A DNA stretch of 64,000 nt. Source: Actinopolymorpha cephalotaxi. Lineage in GTDB: Bacteria; Actinomycetota; Actinomycetes; Propionibacteriales; Actinopolymorphaceae. Every line of letters starts with the position of its first letter. The first letter of the stretch is position 1. The stretch is taken from NCBI RefSeq assembly GCF_013408535.1, contig NZ_JACBZA010000001.1:1820850-1884849 (forward strand). The letters run 5' to 3'. The notes under the pieces are model-generated. The model saw only the letters and a list, made by a program, of their open reading frames with translations. It was not told where the DNA came from and did no database searches. The translations under genes were made by a program, and so were the position numbers. Positions 20,036-28,075 of the stretch are shown piece by piece.

Positions 20036-20815
20036 ATGGCGGAACCCACGTTCACCGGCGTCGGAGTCGCACTGTTCACGGTTTTCGACGGTAACGGCGA
20101 GGTCGATGTCGCCGGCACCGCCGCGCACGCCGCCCGCGTGGTGGAGGCGGGGGTGCGCGCGGTGCTGGTGGCCGGCACGACCGGCGAGGCGGAGACGCTG
20201 ACCGACGCCGAACGCGAGGGCCTCATCGCGGCCGTCCGGTCCGCTCTGCCGGCCGACGTCACCGTGATCGCCGGAGCCGGTGCGTCCTGGCCGCGGGCGG
20301 CGGCGGACCGGGCGGCGGCGGCCCGTAAGGCCGGCGCCGACGCCGTACTCGTGAGCCCGGCCCGCGGCGGTGTCGCCGCGGTGGAGCTGTTCGGCGCGGT
20401 GACGGCGGCGGCCGGCGGTGCCGACCGGGTGATCGGTTACCAAAACCCGGGTCCGCTCGGCGTGCCCGGCATCGAGGTGGACGCCCTGCCCGGCCTGCCG
20501 ATCGGGGCGGTCAAGGACTCCTCGGGCGACCCGGTGCGGTTGCTGCGCGAGCTCGACGAGTGGGGCGGCCGGACCTACGTCGGGTCGGCGGCGCTGCTGG
20601 CCCTGGCCGGGCCGCTGGGTGCGCCCGGTGCGCTGCTGGCGTTCGCGAACATCCAGCCGGAAGCGTGCATCGCGGCGTTCGGCGGTGACCCCGAGGCGCA
20701 GCGCTCGCTGACCGGGCTGGTGGTCACCGGACGCACCGGCGGGGTGCGGGCGCTGAAGCAGGCGGCCGGGGAGAGGTACGGCATCTCCACGGTGAGCCGG
20801 CTCGGGTTGCGCTGA
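20036..20815 (+). CDS. DapA-family aldolase/lyase (dihydrodipicolinate synthase-like)
   Basis: A 259-residue class I TIM-barrel lyase. The signature GTTGE is present, the catalytic tyrosine is Y135 in YQNPGP and the Schiff-base lysine is K160 in VKDSSGD. It is some 30-40 residues shorter than typical DapA (about 290-300) because the C-terminal helical part is reduced. That, plus the lack of lysine genes nearby, argues for a different pyruvate-dependent aldolase or dehydratase rather than the housekeeping DapA. Start ATG 20036. Confidence 0.82.
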   Translation: MAEPTFTGVGVALFTVFDGNGEVDVAGTAAHAARVVEAGVRAVLVAGTTGEAETLTDAEREGLIAAVRSALPADVTVIAGAGASWPRAAADRAAAARKAGADAVLVSPARGGVAAVELFGAVTAAAGGADRVIGYQNPGPLGVPGIEVDALPGLPIGAVKDSSGDPVRLLRELDEWGGRTYVGSAALLALAGPLGAPGALLAFANIQPEACIAAFGGDPEAQRSLTGLVVTGRTGGVRALKQAAGERYGISTVSRLGLR

Positions 20816-20887
20816 CCGAGGGGTGAGCGGCCGGCCGGGTTCGTGGGCCCGGGCCGGCCTACGACCCGGGCCACCACACGACCGGGC

Positions 20888-22291
20888 TCAGCTGGCCTGG
20901 CTGACGCTGGACATGTTGAAGTCGGGCACCCGGAGCGCGGGCATCGCCACTCGCGGGAAGTAGTCGCCCCACTCCCGGGAAAACGCCGGCACGGTCGTCC
21001 CCGACTCGCTGATCCGCCCGAGCAGGTCGACCGGGCTCTCGTTGAACCGGAAGTTGTTGACCTCGCCGACCACCTCGCCGTTCTCGACGAGATAGACGCC
21101 GTCGCGGGTGAGCCCGGTCAGCAGCAGCGTCTGCGGGTCGACCTCGCGGATGTACCACAGGCAGGTGAGGAGCAGACCGCGTTCGGTGCGGGCGACCATG
21201 TCGTCCAGGGACGAGTGCGTGCCGGGCACGTCCAGGACGAGGTTGTCGACGTACGGCGTCGTGCCCAGCCCGGTCAGGTCGGCGGAGTGGCGGGTGGTGG
21301 CCAGCGTCGCCAGCCTGCCGTCCCGGATCCAGTCCGTCGGGCCGAGCCGGGTGCCGTTGTCGAACACGCTCTGCGCGGCGGAGGAGGACTTCGCCACCAC
21401 GAACGGCGCGCACTCCAGACCGGCGTAGGCCGGGTCGGACCGCAGCGACAGCGGCACCGGGGAAAGCTGCTCGCCGACGCGGGTGCCGCCACCGGGCCTG
21501 GAGTAGACGGTTTGGCCGTCGTGGGCGTCGCGGCCGGACATCGTCCAGTAGGCGTAGATCATCAGGTCGGCGACGGCGGTCGGCGGGAGCAGGGTTTCGT
21601 ACCGGCCGGCGGGCAGGTCGATCCGGCGCTGCGACCACCGCAGCCGCTGGTCGAGCTCGGCGCTCAGCGCGGTCGCGTCCACGTCGTGGAAGTCCGGGGT
21701 GGCCTGGCCCACCCATGCCGACCGCCGCAGGTCGGCGGACTTGCCGGTCATCGTGACGTAGCCGGTCGGCTGGACGTGCCGCAGCCGCAGCCCGGTGGAG
21801 GAGCCGAGGTAGGTCGTGGTCACGTCGTGCTCGACGAAACCGTAGTGGTGGGTGCCGTCGCCGCGCGCCCTGCCGAAGGCCTCGCCCAGGGCGGGTGCGA
21901 ACGTGTCGAAGACCCGGATCGAGGTGTGCGCGGGCGGCTCGTCCCAGTCGGCGGCCGCGTCGCCCTCGACCAGCGGGCGGGCATCCTCCGCCGGCACGCT
22001 GTCGCGGGCGGCGTCCTCCGCCGACCGCACCACCGCGTCGATGTCGTCGCCGGTGGTCACGCTGCGGGTGACGACACCGGAGGCGGTGCCGTCGGTGCCC
22101 TCGACCGACGCGATCACCGTGAGGGACCTGGTGAGCATGACGCCGTTGGTCGTCAGGGTGTTGTTGGCCCAGCGCAGGTTGGCGCTGGAGGACTCGGTGG
22201 CGATGACGACACACCCGTCGGCCTTCGACCGGGCCAGCGCCCGCTCGACCGTCTCCTGCAGAGTGAGGTCGCTGCTCAAGGGACCGGTCAC
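20888..22291 (-). CDS. TldE/PmbA-type metalloprotease partner
   Basis: A 467-residue PmbA/TldE protein, the inactive partner of TldD in the heterodimeric protease that trims unfolded peptides and some peptide antibiotics. It lacks the HExxH motif of TldD, as expected. The GTG start at 22291 overlaps the TldD stop (GTGA at 22288-22291), indicating coupled translation and a stoichiometric complex. The C-terminal DNFRFNESP-like segment (VNNFRFNESPVDLL) is characteristic of the family. Confidence 0.92.
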   Translation of the reverse strand: MTGPLSSDLTLQETVERALARSKADGCVVIATESSSANLRWANNTLTTNGVMLTRSLTVIASVEGTDGTASGVVTRSVTTGDDIDAVVRSAEDAARDSVPAEDARPLVEGDAAADWDEPPAHTSIRVFDTFAPALGEAFGRARGDGTHHYGFVEHDVTTTYLGSSTGLRLRHVQPTGYVTMTGKSADLRRSAWVGQATPDFHDVDATALSAELDQRLRWSQRRIDLPAGRYETLLPPTAVADLMIYAYWTMSGRDAHDGQTVYSRPGGGTRVGEQLSPVPLSLRSDPAYAGLECAPFVVAKSSSAAQSVFDNGTRLGPTDWIRDGRLATLATTRHSADLTGLGTTPYVDNLVLDVPGTHSSLDDMVARTERGLLLTCLWYIREVDPQTLLLTGLTRDGVYLVENGEVVGEVNNFRFNESPVDLLGRISESGTTVPAFSREWGDYFPRVAMPALRVPDFNMSSVSQAS

Positions 22292-23790
22292 CGTCCTGAC
22301 TCCTGGGTGGTGTTGAGGATGCGGACACCGCGGAACAACGCCGACGGGCAGCCGTGGCTGACCGGCGCGACCTGGCCGGGCTGGGCCTTGCCACAGTTGA
22401 AGGCGCCGCCGAGGACCCACGTCTGCGGGCCGCCGACCGCCTCCATCGAGCCCCAGAAGTCGGTGGTGGTGGCCTGGTAGGCGACGTCGCGGACCTGACC
22501 GGCGAGCCGGCCGTGCTCGATGCGGTAGAACCGCTGCCCGGTGAACTGGAAGTTGTAGCGCTGCATGTCGATGGACCACGAACGGTCGCCGACGACGTAG
22601 ATGCCGCGCTCGACCCCGGCGATCAGCTCCTCCGTCGAGGGGCCGTTCGCGGCCGGCTGCAGCGAGACGTTGGCCATCCGCTGCACGGGGATGTGGGACG
22701 GGGAGTCGGCGAACGCGCAGCCGTTGGAACGCTCGTAGCCGAAGGACCGGGCGATCCGCCGGTCGAGCTGGTAGCCGACCAGGACGCCGTCCTTCACGAT
22801 GTCCCAGGACTGCCCGGCCACGCCCTCGTCGTCGTACCCGACGGTCGACAGGCCGTGCTCGACGGTGCGGTCACCGGTGATGTGCATGTGCTCGGAGCCG
22901 TAGCGCAGGGTGCCGAGCTTGTCGGGGGTCGCGAACGACGTGCCGGCGTAGTTGGCCTCGTAGCCCAGCGCCCGGTCGAGCTCGGTGGCGTGCCCGATCG
23001 ACTCGTGGATGGTCAGCCAGAGGTTGGACGGGTCGATCACCAGGTCGTAGCTGCCGGACTCCACCGGGGGCGCCTTCAGCTTCTCGGTGAGCAGGTCGGG
23101 CAGCTCGGCCAGGCGGGCGTCCCAGGCCGGGTCGGTGAGGTATTCGTACCCCCGGCCGACCGGCGGTGCGAGCACCCGCATCGAGTCGAACCGGCCCGAG
23201 CCGGGATCGGTGCCGTAGGCCTCGACGTCGGGGTTGAGCCGGACCCGCTGCTGGGTGGTCACCGTGCCGTGGCTGTCGGCGTAGAACTTCTGCTCCTTGA
23301 CCTGCCGCAGCGTCGCGCCGACGTGGGCGACCCCGGTGCCGGCGAGGAGCCGCCGGCTCCAGTCGCCCAGCCGCTCCACCTTGTCGGCGGTGGCGACCGC
23401 GAACGGGTCGACGTCGTAGGCCGAGACCCAGGTGACGTCACCGTGCACCGGCTCGGGCGCGAGCTCGATGCGCTCGGCGTTCATCCCGGCGGCGACCCGC
23501 GCCACCTCGACGGCGCGCTCGGCGACCCGCGCCGCCTCCTCCGGGGTGAGCACGACGCTCGCGGCGAAGCCCCACGTCCCCTCGTGCACGACGCGGACCG
23601 CGAACCCGGTGTCCTCGCCGTCGGTGCTGCCCTGCAACTGGGCGTCGCGCAGCGAGAGGTTTTGCGTCCGGATCCGCTCGAGCCGGAAGTCGGCGTGCTC
23701 GGCGCCCAGCTCGCGGGCGCGGGTGAGAGCGGCGTCGGCGAGCGGGCGGAGCGGAAGGCTGAGGAAGTCCTGATCGATCTTCTGCGGCAC
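22288..23790 (-). CDS. tldD: TldD-type metalloprotease catalytic subunit
   Basis: A 500-residue TldD protein with the zinc motif HESIGHATELD (H262, E263, H266) and the C-terminal cysteine-containing strands GGAFNCGKAQPGQ. With TldE it forms a peptidase of the cytoplasm. GTG 23790 is preferred since family members begin with a short peptide before IDxDFL; ATG 23814 would add eight residues. First gene of the two-gene operon. Confidence 0.92.
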   Translation of the reverse strand: MPQKIDQDFLSLPLRPLADAALTRARELGAEHADFRLERIRTQNLSLRDAQLQGSTDGEDTGFAVRVVHEGTWGFAASVVLTPEEAARVAERAVEVARVAAGMNAERIELAPEPVHGDVTWVSAYDVDPFAVATADKVERLGDWSRRLLAGTGVAHVGATLRQVKEQKFYADSHGTVTTQQRVRLNPDVEAYGTDPGSGRFDSMRVLAPPVGRGYEYLTDPAWDARLAELPDLLTEKLKAPPVESGSYDLVIDPSNLWLTIHESIGHATELDRALGYEANYAGTSFATPDKLGTLRYGSEHMHITGDRTVEHGLSTVGYDDEGVAGQSWDIVKDGVLVGYQLDRRIARSFGYERSNGCAFADSPSHIPVQRMANVSLQPAANGPSTEELIAGVERGIYVVGDRSWSIDMQRYNFQFTGQRFYRIEHGRLAGQVRDVAYQATTTDFWGSMEAVGGPQTWVLGGAFNCGKAQPGQVAPVSHGCPSALFRGVRILNTTQESGR

Positions 23791-23880
23791 GCGCCCGAGC
23801 CTAGGGCATGCCACCGACAGGCTGCCGCCGATTACCCGGCGGGTTCCGTGCCGTCCGGGATGCCCGCAGCGAGTGGCTTC

Positions 23881-24978
23881 TCAGGTCGTACGGTCGGTGC
23901 GGTCCAGCCGGGCGACCCCGATCCGGGCGTCGGCCATGCCGTAGAAAACGTAGGTGCGCCCGGCGATCGTCTCCACCGCCGTGGGAAACACGACGTTGGC
24001 GACGGTGCCGGTGCGTTCGTCGTCGGTCTCCGGCGTGAGCAGCGGCTCGGGGGTGCGGGCCAGCACCCGGGAGACGTCCAGGGCGTCCAGCAACATCGCG
24101 CCCGCGCCGTAGGTGACCCGCTGGCTGCTCGGGTCCCAGCCCGGCGGAATGTGGCCGGTGACGCCGTGGTGGATCACCAGCCAGCCCTCCTCGACCCGCA
24201 TCGGCGGCGGCCCCGCGCCGATCTTCAGCTCCTCGTAGGGGAACTCCGGCTGGGCCACCTGGCGGTGGTCGTGCAGATGGGTGAGCGCGCGGAGGTCCTG
24301 TTCGACCGCGGCCACCGAGACGTACGACACCCAGATGCTCGGGCGGTCGTCGTCGATTCCGGCGGGCAGGTGGACGCCCTCACCGGGACGGAACCAGCCG
24401 AGGTCCCACATCGGGCGGTGCAGCATGGCGTAGCAGGGCTCGCCGTCGGGCCCCGGGACCGGCTCGGGAAAGAACACCGCGTCCTTGTTGGGGAACAGGT
24501 TGAGGTCGGTGTCCAGGTCGGGTTGGTACTCGAAGTGCACCGGACCGAGACGCCGCCAGGTGGTCAGGTCGTCGGAGACGGCGATCGCCAGCTTGGGACC
24601 GAGCGGGCCGTAGGCGACGTAGGTCATCACGTGCACGTCCAGGTCGGGCACCCAGGTGACCCGGGGGTCCTCCACGCCGGCGTTGTTGAGGCCGCGCTCC
24701 CAGCCCTCGTCGGGAGCCAGCACGACGCCGCGCCGATCGACACTCACCGGAACGCCGTCGACGCAGTTGACCTCCGCGAGCCCCACCCGCGACACGTTGC
24801 CGGCCGCGACCATGCGCGGCAGCAGGTGCAGCCTCCCGTCGGGGGTGTGTCCGCTGGCGGGGTTGAGGACGCCCTCACTTTCCAGCTCGTTGTCCGGCTC
24901 CGGCGTCATCACCACACCCAGCCGGGTGAGGGTGTAAGGAACCTGCGCGTGTGCAACCTGTGTCGCGTGCGTGCTCAA
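23881..24978 (-). CDS. GH130-family glycoside phosphorylase/hydrolase
   Basis: A 365-residue five-bladed propeller protein of the GH130 type (mannosylglycoside phosphorylases). Family hallmarks seen are GVEDPRVTWV with the general-acid aspartate, KIGAGPPPMRVEEGWLVIHHG, and the final YVFYGMADARIGVA. GH130 enzymes act on beta-mannosides; phosphorolysis versus hydrolysis is not decided here. The start is TTG at 24978, set by GGGAGGG about eight bases upstream. It lies immediately downstream of tldD in opposite-to-plus orientation, with no other sugar genes near. Confidence 0.87.
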   Translation of the reverse strand: MSTHATQVAHAQVPYTLTRLGVVMTPEPDNELESEGVLNPASGHTPDGRLHLLPRMVAAGNVSRVGLAEVNCVDGVPVSVDRRGVVLAPDEGWERGLNNAGVEDPRVTWVPDLDVHVMTYVAYGPLGPKLAIAVSDDLTTWRRLGPVHFEYQPDLDTDLNLFPNKDAVFFPEPVPGPDGEPCYAMLHRPMWDLGWFRPGEGVHLPAGIDDDRPSIWVSYVSVAAVEQDLRALTHLHDHRQVAQPEFPYEELKIGAGPPPMRVEEGWLVIHHGVTGHIPPGWDPSSQRVTYGAGAMLLDALDVSRVLARTPEPLLTPETDDERTGTVANVVFPTAVETIAGRTYVFYGMADARIGVARLDRTDRTT

Positions 24979-25046
24979 CGGATCGGCCCTCCCGAAATAG
25001 CCCCGCCGAACCTTAGCTTGAGCGTATCGGGGGGCACCGACAGGCG

Positions 25047-25913
25047 TCAGGCGAGCGGGACGGCCGCCACCGGCGTGGTCGTGGGCGCCTTGGACCCGCC
25101 CTGCGGCTCCACCGAGATGCCGAACGCGTTGGCGCCGCCGACACCGGACAGAACCTCGCTGACCCGTCCGGATCCGGTGACGTCGACGACACCGGCGGAG
25201 CGGGCGCTGTCCCCGGAGATGAACCAGAGCTGGTACGTGCGCCCCCGGGGCGGCCGGGACATCCCGTCGAGGAGTACGACGGCACGGTCGAGCTGCTGGG
25301 ACACCACGACGGTGACCTTCCCGCCGCCGCGGACGTCGCCTCGGACGGTTCGCGAGTCGGGAGCGGCCAGGACGGTCTCGATCCGCTCGCGTTCCTGGAC
25401 GGCCTGGGCGGTCCGCTGCTGGGCCTGTTGGTACTGCACGACCCCCGCGCCGACCCCCACCCCGGCGAGGATGACCAGCGCGGCGGCCAGGGCGAGCAGT
25501 CCCCGCCGGCGAGGGCGCCGAGCGCGGTGGCCGTGGGTGACCGGCTGGTGCCGGCTCTCGGCAGCCGAGGAGGTTTCGCCGTTCGTGGTTTCGCCGTTCG
25601 CGGAGTCGCCGTCCGGGCCGGTGGGCCGGACGGTGGTACGTCCGTTGCCGGTGTCGGGAGCCGCCTCCTGGCCGGTGGTCCGGATCGCGGCCAGGACCCT
25701 GGCGCGCAGCTGCTCCGGCGGCTCGGTGGCGGTCGCGGCGGCGAGCTGGGCCGCGACGGCGGCCAGCTCGCGTACTTCTCCCTGACAGCTCGAACAGGTG
25801 GACAGGTGGGCCTCGAACTCGCGCAGCTCCGGCTCGGGCAGCGCGTCGAGCACGTACGGCGCGGTCAGGGAGTGCAGGTCGGGCACGTCGGGGAGGCCGG
25901 GAGTCGTCGTCAT
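25047..25913 (-). CDS. rskA: Anti-sigma-K factor RskA-like
   Basis: A 288-residue membrane anti-sigma factor. The N-terminal cytoplasmic domain has the zinc-type motif HLSTCSSC (H36, C40, C43), one transmembrane helix lies at about 138-159, and the outer part is an RskA domain. RskA holds SigK inactive until proteolysis. The start overlaps the sigK stop (ATGA at 25910-25913). The linker (about 80-130) is rich in Gly/Thr/Ser with NGETTNGET repeats. Confidence 0.9.
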   Translation of the reverse strand: MTTTPGLPDVPDLHSLTAPYVLDALPEPELREFEAHLSTCSSCQGEVRELAAVAAQLAAATATEPPEQLRARVLAAIRTTGQEAAPDTGNGRTTVRPTGPDGDSANGETTNGETSSAAESRHQPVTHGHRARRPRRRGLLALAAALVILAGVGVGAGVVQYQQAQQRTAQAVQERERIETVLAAPDSRTVRGDVRGGGKVTVVVSQQLDRAVVLLDGMSRPPRGRTYQLWFISGDSARSAGVVDVTGSGRVSEVLSGVGGANAFGISVEPQGGSKAPTTTPVAAVPLA

Positions 25914-26533
25914 CGCGGCGCTCCCAGCTCGAAGGTGCCGATGCAGTCGCGGAGCCGGGTCAGCCCGTCCCGCATGCGGGTCTTGACGGTGGCCAGGTTG
26001 GCGCCGAGGACCTCGGCGACCTCGCGGTAGTTGTACCCCACGTAGTAGGCGAGGGTCACCGCCTGCCGCTGCAGGTCGGTGAGCGAGCCCAGGCAGCGGC
26101 GGACCTGTTCCTGCTCAAGGCTCGCCGTCACCTCCTCGACCACCTGGTCGTACGCGGGGGAGTTGTCGCCGGCCGCGGCCCGGCGTTCGCGGTCGGTGGA
26201 GGCCTGCTCCGACCGCACGCGGTCGACCGCGCGGCGATGGGCCAGCGTGCTCGCCCAGGTGCGCACCGAGCCGCGGGAGGGGTCGAACCGGGACGCGGTA
26301 CGCCAGATCTCGACGAACACCTCCTGGCTCACCTCCTCCGCGAGCGAGGGGTTGCGCAACACCCGGCAGACGACGCCGAACACCTGCGGGGCCAGCAGGT
26401 CGTAGAGCGCGCCGAACGCGTCCTCGTCTCCCCGGGCCACCCGGGGGAGGAGGTCGTCGGCGGTCGGCGACGTGTCACCCACCGGTCGCGGTGGTCGGGG
26501 TGCGTCGTTCATCGGGTCCATCTTCGCGTGCAC
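25910..26533 (-). CDS. sigK: ECF sigma factor SigK-like
   Basis: A 207-residue extracytoplasmic-function sigma factor with region 2 (about 45-110: LYDLLAPQVFGVVCRVLRNP, SRGSVRTWASTLAHRRAVD) and region 4 (about 140-195: LTDLQRQAVTLAYYVGYNYR). It belongs to the SigK/RskA group (ECF19-like), which often controls redox or envelope genes and its own operon. Start is uncertain among GTG/ATG 26533, ATG 26521 and ATG 26512; none has a strong ribosome site. It is translationally coupled to the anti-sigma gene. Confidence 0.9.
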   Translation of the reverse strand: MHAKMDPMNDAPRPPRPVGDTSPTADDLLPRVARGDEDAFGALYDLLAPQVFGVVCRVLRNPSLAEEVSQEVFVEIWRTASRFDPSRGSVRTWASTLAHRRAVDRVRSEQASTDRERRAAAGDNSPAYDQVVEEVTASLEQEQVRRCLGSLTDLQRQAVTLAYYVGYNYREVAEVLGANLATVKTRMRDGLTRLRDCIGTFELGAPR

Positions 26534-26656
26534 CGTCGCCCGCGCGACGCGGCGGGGGCGCGGCGAGCGTCGCGTCCGGCCTGCTCGGGCGGCGTTTCGT
26601 GCAACATGACAGGCAACATACCGGGCAACGGCAGGTCAAATGATCCGAACGGCCGA

Positions 26657-26707
26657 CCAGACGGGAGCGCCCCGGCTGCAGTGCAGCAGCCGGGGCGCTC
26701 GCCTGGT
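26657..26707 (-). terminator. Strong hairpin terminator after the Rpf gene
   Basis: Perfect 15-bp inverted repeat GAGCGCCCCGGCTGC (26665-26679) and GCAGCCGGGGCGCTC (26686-26700) with a 6-nt loop, extended by outer ACCAG/CTGGT pairs. It starts 60 bp beyond the Rpf stop and precedes sigK. There is no U-tract. Likely the end of the Rpf transcript, separating it from sigK. Confidence 0.8.
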
Positions 26708-26767
26708 CGTGCCTGTGGTGCGGGGGTACCGGGGTGTACGGGTGCATCCCGGTGAAGCCGGGAGGAC

Positions 26768-27457
26768 TCAGCCGAGGCGGAGCTTCTCGTTGGGGAAGAT
26801 CAGGTTGGGGTTGCTCCCGACCAGCTTCCGGTTGAGGTTCCACAGTGCCCGCCAGCCGCCGTCGACGCCCTGCGCCTGAGCGATGGTGGACAGGGTGTCG
26901 CCGGACCGGACGACGTACCTGGCACCGGACACCGCGTGCCGGGAGTGCGTGTGCGTGTGCCGGCTCACGATCTTCGGCCGGGAGGTGCCGCGCGAGGAGC
27001 GGGAGCTGTGCTGCTTGCGCTCCTGCGTCTGGGCGCGGGTGTTGGGGCTGCCGCCCTTGTCGCCGGAGCCGAGGCCGAGCTTGGCCGAGCATGCCGGCCA
27101 GGCGCCCCAGCCCTGCACGTCCAGGACCTTCTCCGCGATCTCGATCTGCTGCGACTTGGTGGCGTAGTCGGCGCGGGAGGCGTACTTGCCGCCACCGAAG
27201 CCGGTCCAGGTCGAACGGGTGAACTGCAGGCCGCCGTAGAAGCCGTTGCCGGTGTTGATGTGCCAGTTGCCGCTGCTCTCGCACATGGCGAGGCGTTCCC
27301 ACGTGTTGGTGCTGGCGGCGTTCGCCGGAGTGGCGGCGGCAGCCATCCCGACCATGGGGACAGCGGCGGCGATGCCGGTGACGGCGGCGGTCTTCGTGAC
27401 GCGCTTGGCGACGGTGTTCGTACGACTGGCGCCGCGGTGCTTTGCCTGATAGGCCAT
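26768..27457 (-). CDS. Resuscitation-promoting-factor-type muralytic protein with LysM
   Basis: A secreted cell-wall lytic protein of 229 residues. A signal peptide (1 to about 48, ending PANA-A) is followed by an Rpf transglycosylase-like domain (about 50-125: TWERLAMCESSGNWHINTGN, catalytic E60, cysteines C59 and C123), a basic Ser/Arg/His linker, and a LysM domain (about 180-228, RYVVRSGDTLSTIAQAQG). ATG 27457 is set by GGGAGGG 8 bases upstream. Rpf proteins cleave peptidoglycan in germination and wake-up from dormancy. The leader carries a c-di-AMP riboswitch, as known for Streptomyces rpfA. Confidence 0.93.
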   Translation of the reverse strand: MAYQAKHRGASRTNTVAKRVTKTAAVTGIAAAVPMVGMAAAATPANAASTNTWERLAMCESSGNWHINTGNGFYGGLQFTRSTWTGFGGGKYASRADYATKSQQIEIAEKVLDVQGWGAWPACSAKLGLGSGDKGGSPNTRAQTQERKQHSSRSSRGTSRPKIVSRHTHTHSRHAVSGARYVVRSGDTLSTIAQAQGVDGGWRALWNLNRKLVGSNPNLIFPNEKLRLG

Positions 27458-27473
27458 GAGTGTGTTCCCTCCC

Positions 27474-27640
27474 GTCGCCTGCGGAGTTAGCTGTCGGATT
27501 CGGGCGAGAGGAAGTGCCCGGCCGCTCGAGGCGGCTTCACCCCAGGACCCGTTGCCGGGTCCGTATGTGGTTCCTCCGTCTCCGCCCGATGGAAGTACCG
27601 GGTCTGACGACACCGCCGGGCGGAGCTAGGCGAAGCGGGT
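27474..27640 (-). promoter_or_regulatory. c-di-AMP (ydaO/yuaA) riboswitch in the Rpf leader
   Basis: Reading the minus strand from 27640: CGCTTCGCCTAGCTCCGCC, a GGAGACGGAGGAACCACA segment, ACCCGGCAACGGGT, CTGGGGTGAAGCCG, GGGCACTTCCTCTCGCCCGA, ATCCGACAGCTAACTCCGC and AGGCG. This order of conserved blocks is that of the ydaO motif, the c-di-AMP sensor; the final GACAGCTAAC...GCAGGCG is especially typical. It lies between a good promoter and the ribosome site, so transcript control by c-di-AMP is expected (usually an OFF switch). Confidence 0.9.
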
Positions 27641-27674
27641 CGTAGCCGCCCCCCTGTCGGCGCGACCGAGATGG

Positions 27675-27703
27675 ACTGTACGGCGTGATCGTTTCGTTGC
27701 CAA
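27675..27703 (-). promoter_or_regulatory. Promoter of the riboswitch-Rpf transcript
   Basis: On the minus strand TTGGCA (27703-27698), 17-bp spacer, TACAGT (27680-27675). Transcription would start near 27668 and give a leader of about 210 nt that contains the complete riboswitch. Confidence 0.75.
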
Positions 27704-28075
27704 CCTGATCCAAAGGATTCACCGAAGTCGCGACCACGCTTTGTTTACCACGATGAAGTGTGCAGCCGACGGCCGGCGAACAGGCGGTGAAGCCGTGCCC
27801 GAGGACGGCGCTTCCGCTGTCGGACAATGGCAAACCTGCTGGTGACAGCGTTGCCGGCGACGTCGTTGAGGCCGCGGCGACCGCGGCCGCGGAGGCGGCG
27901 AACGACCTGCCGGTCAGGCGGTGGAAGAGGCTCGCGACGCAGCTCGTGCGAGGGTGACAGCCGGCCGAAAATTCCTGTCCTGGCCGACGGGAATCACTCC
28001 CGCGGCCACGGCTTTCGCGGTCTCCGCGTGGCGAACGGGTGTTCGGGCGCGGGTCTCGCTAGCGTTCGGGACACG
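27704..28075. other. Intergenic region between divergent rpf and sbcD-like genes
   Basis: About 370 bp upstream of both the Rpf promoter and the exonuclease gene. It contains A/T-richer sequence near 27720-27760 (CTTTGTTTACC) and a TAGCGT hexamer at 28060-28065 that may be the -10 of the exonuclease gene. A 65-codon frame at 27760-27957 has coding-like G/C third positions but no ribosome site. No RNA gene was recognised. Confidence 0.5.

Noticed and set aside
20036-20815. Housekeeping dihydrodipicolinate synthase (dapA)
   Set aside because: Short chain, reduced C-terminal part and no lysine genes nearby; only the family is assigned.
27760-27957. 65-codon plus-strand frame with G/C-rich third positions before the exonuclease gene
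   Set aside because: No ribosome site, no recognisable domain, and it lies in the upstream region of two genes; coding bias alone is weak evidence in such DNA.
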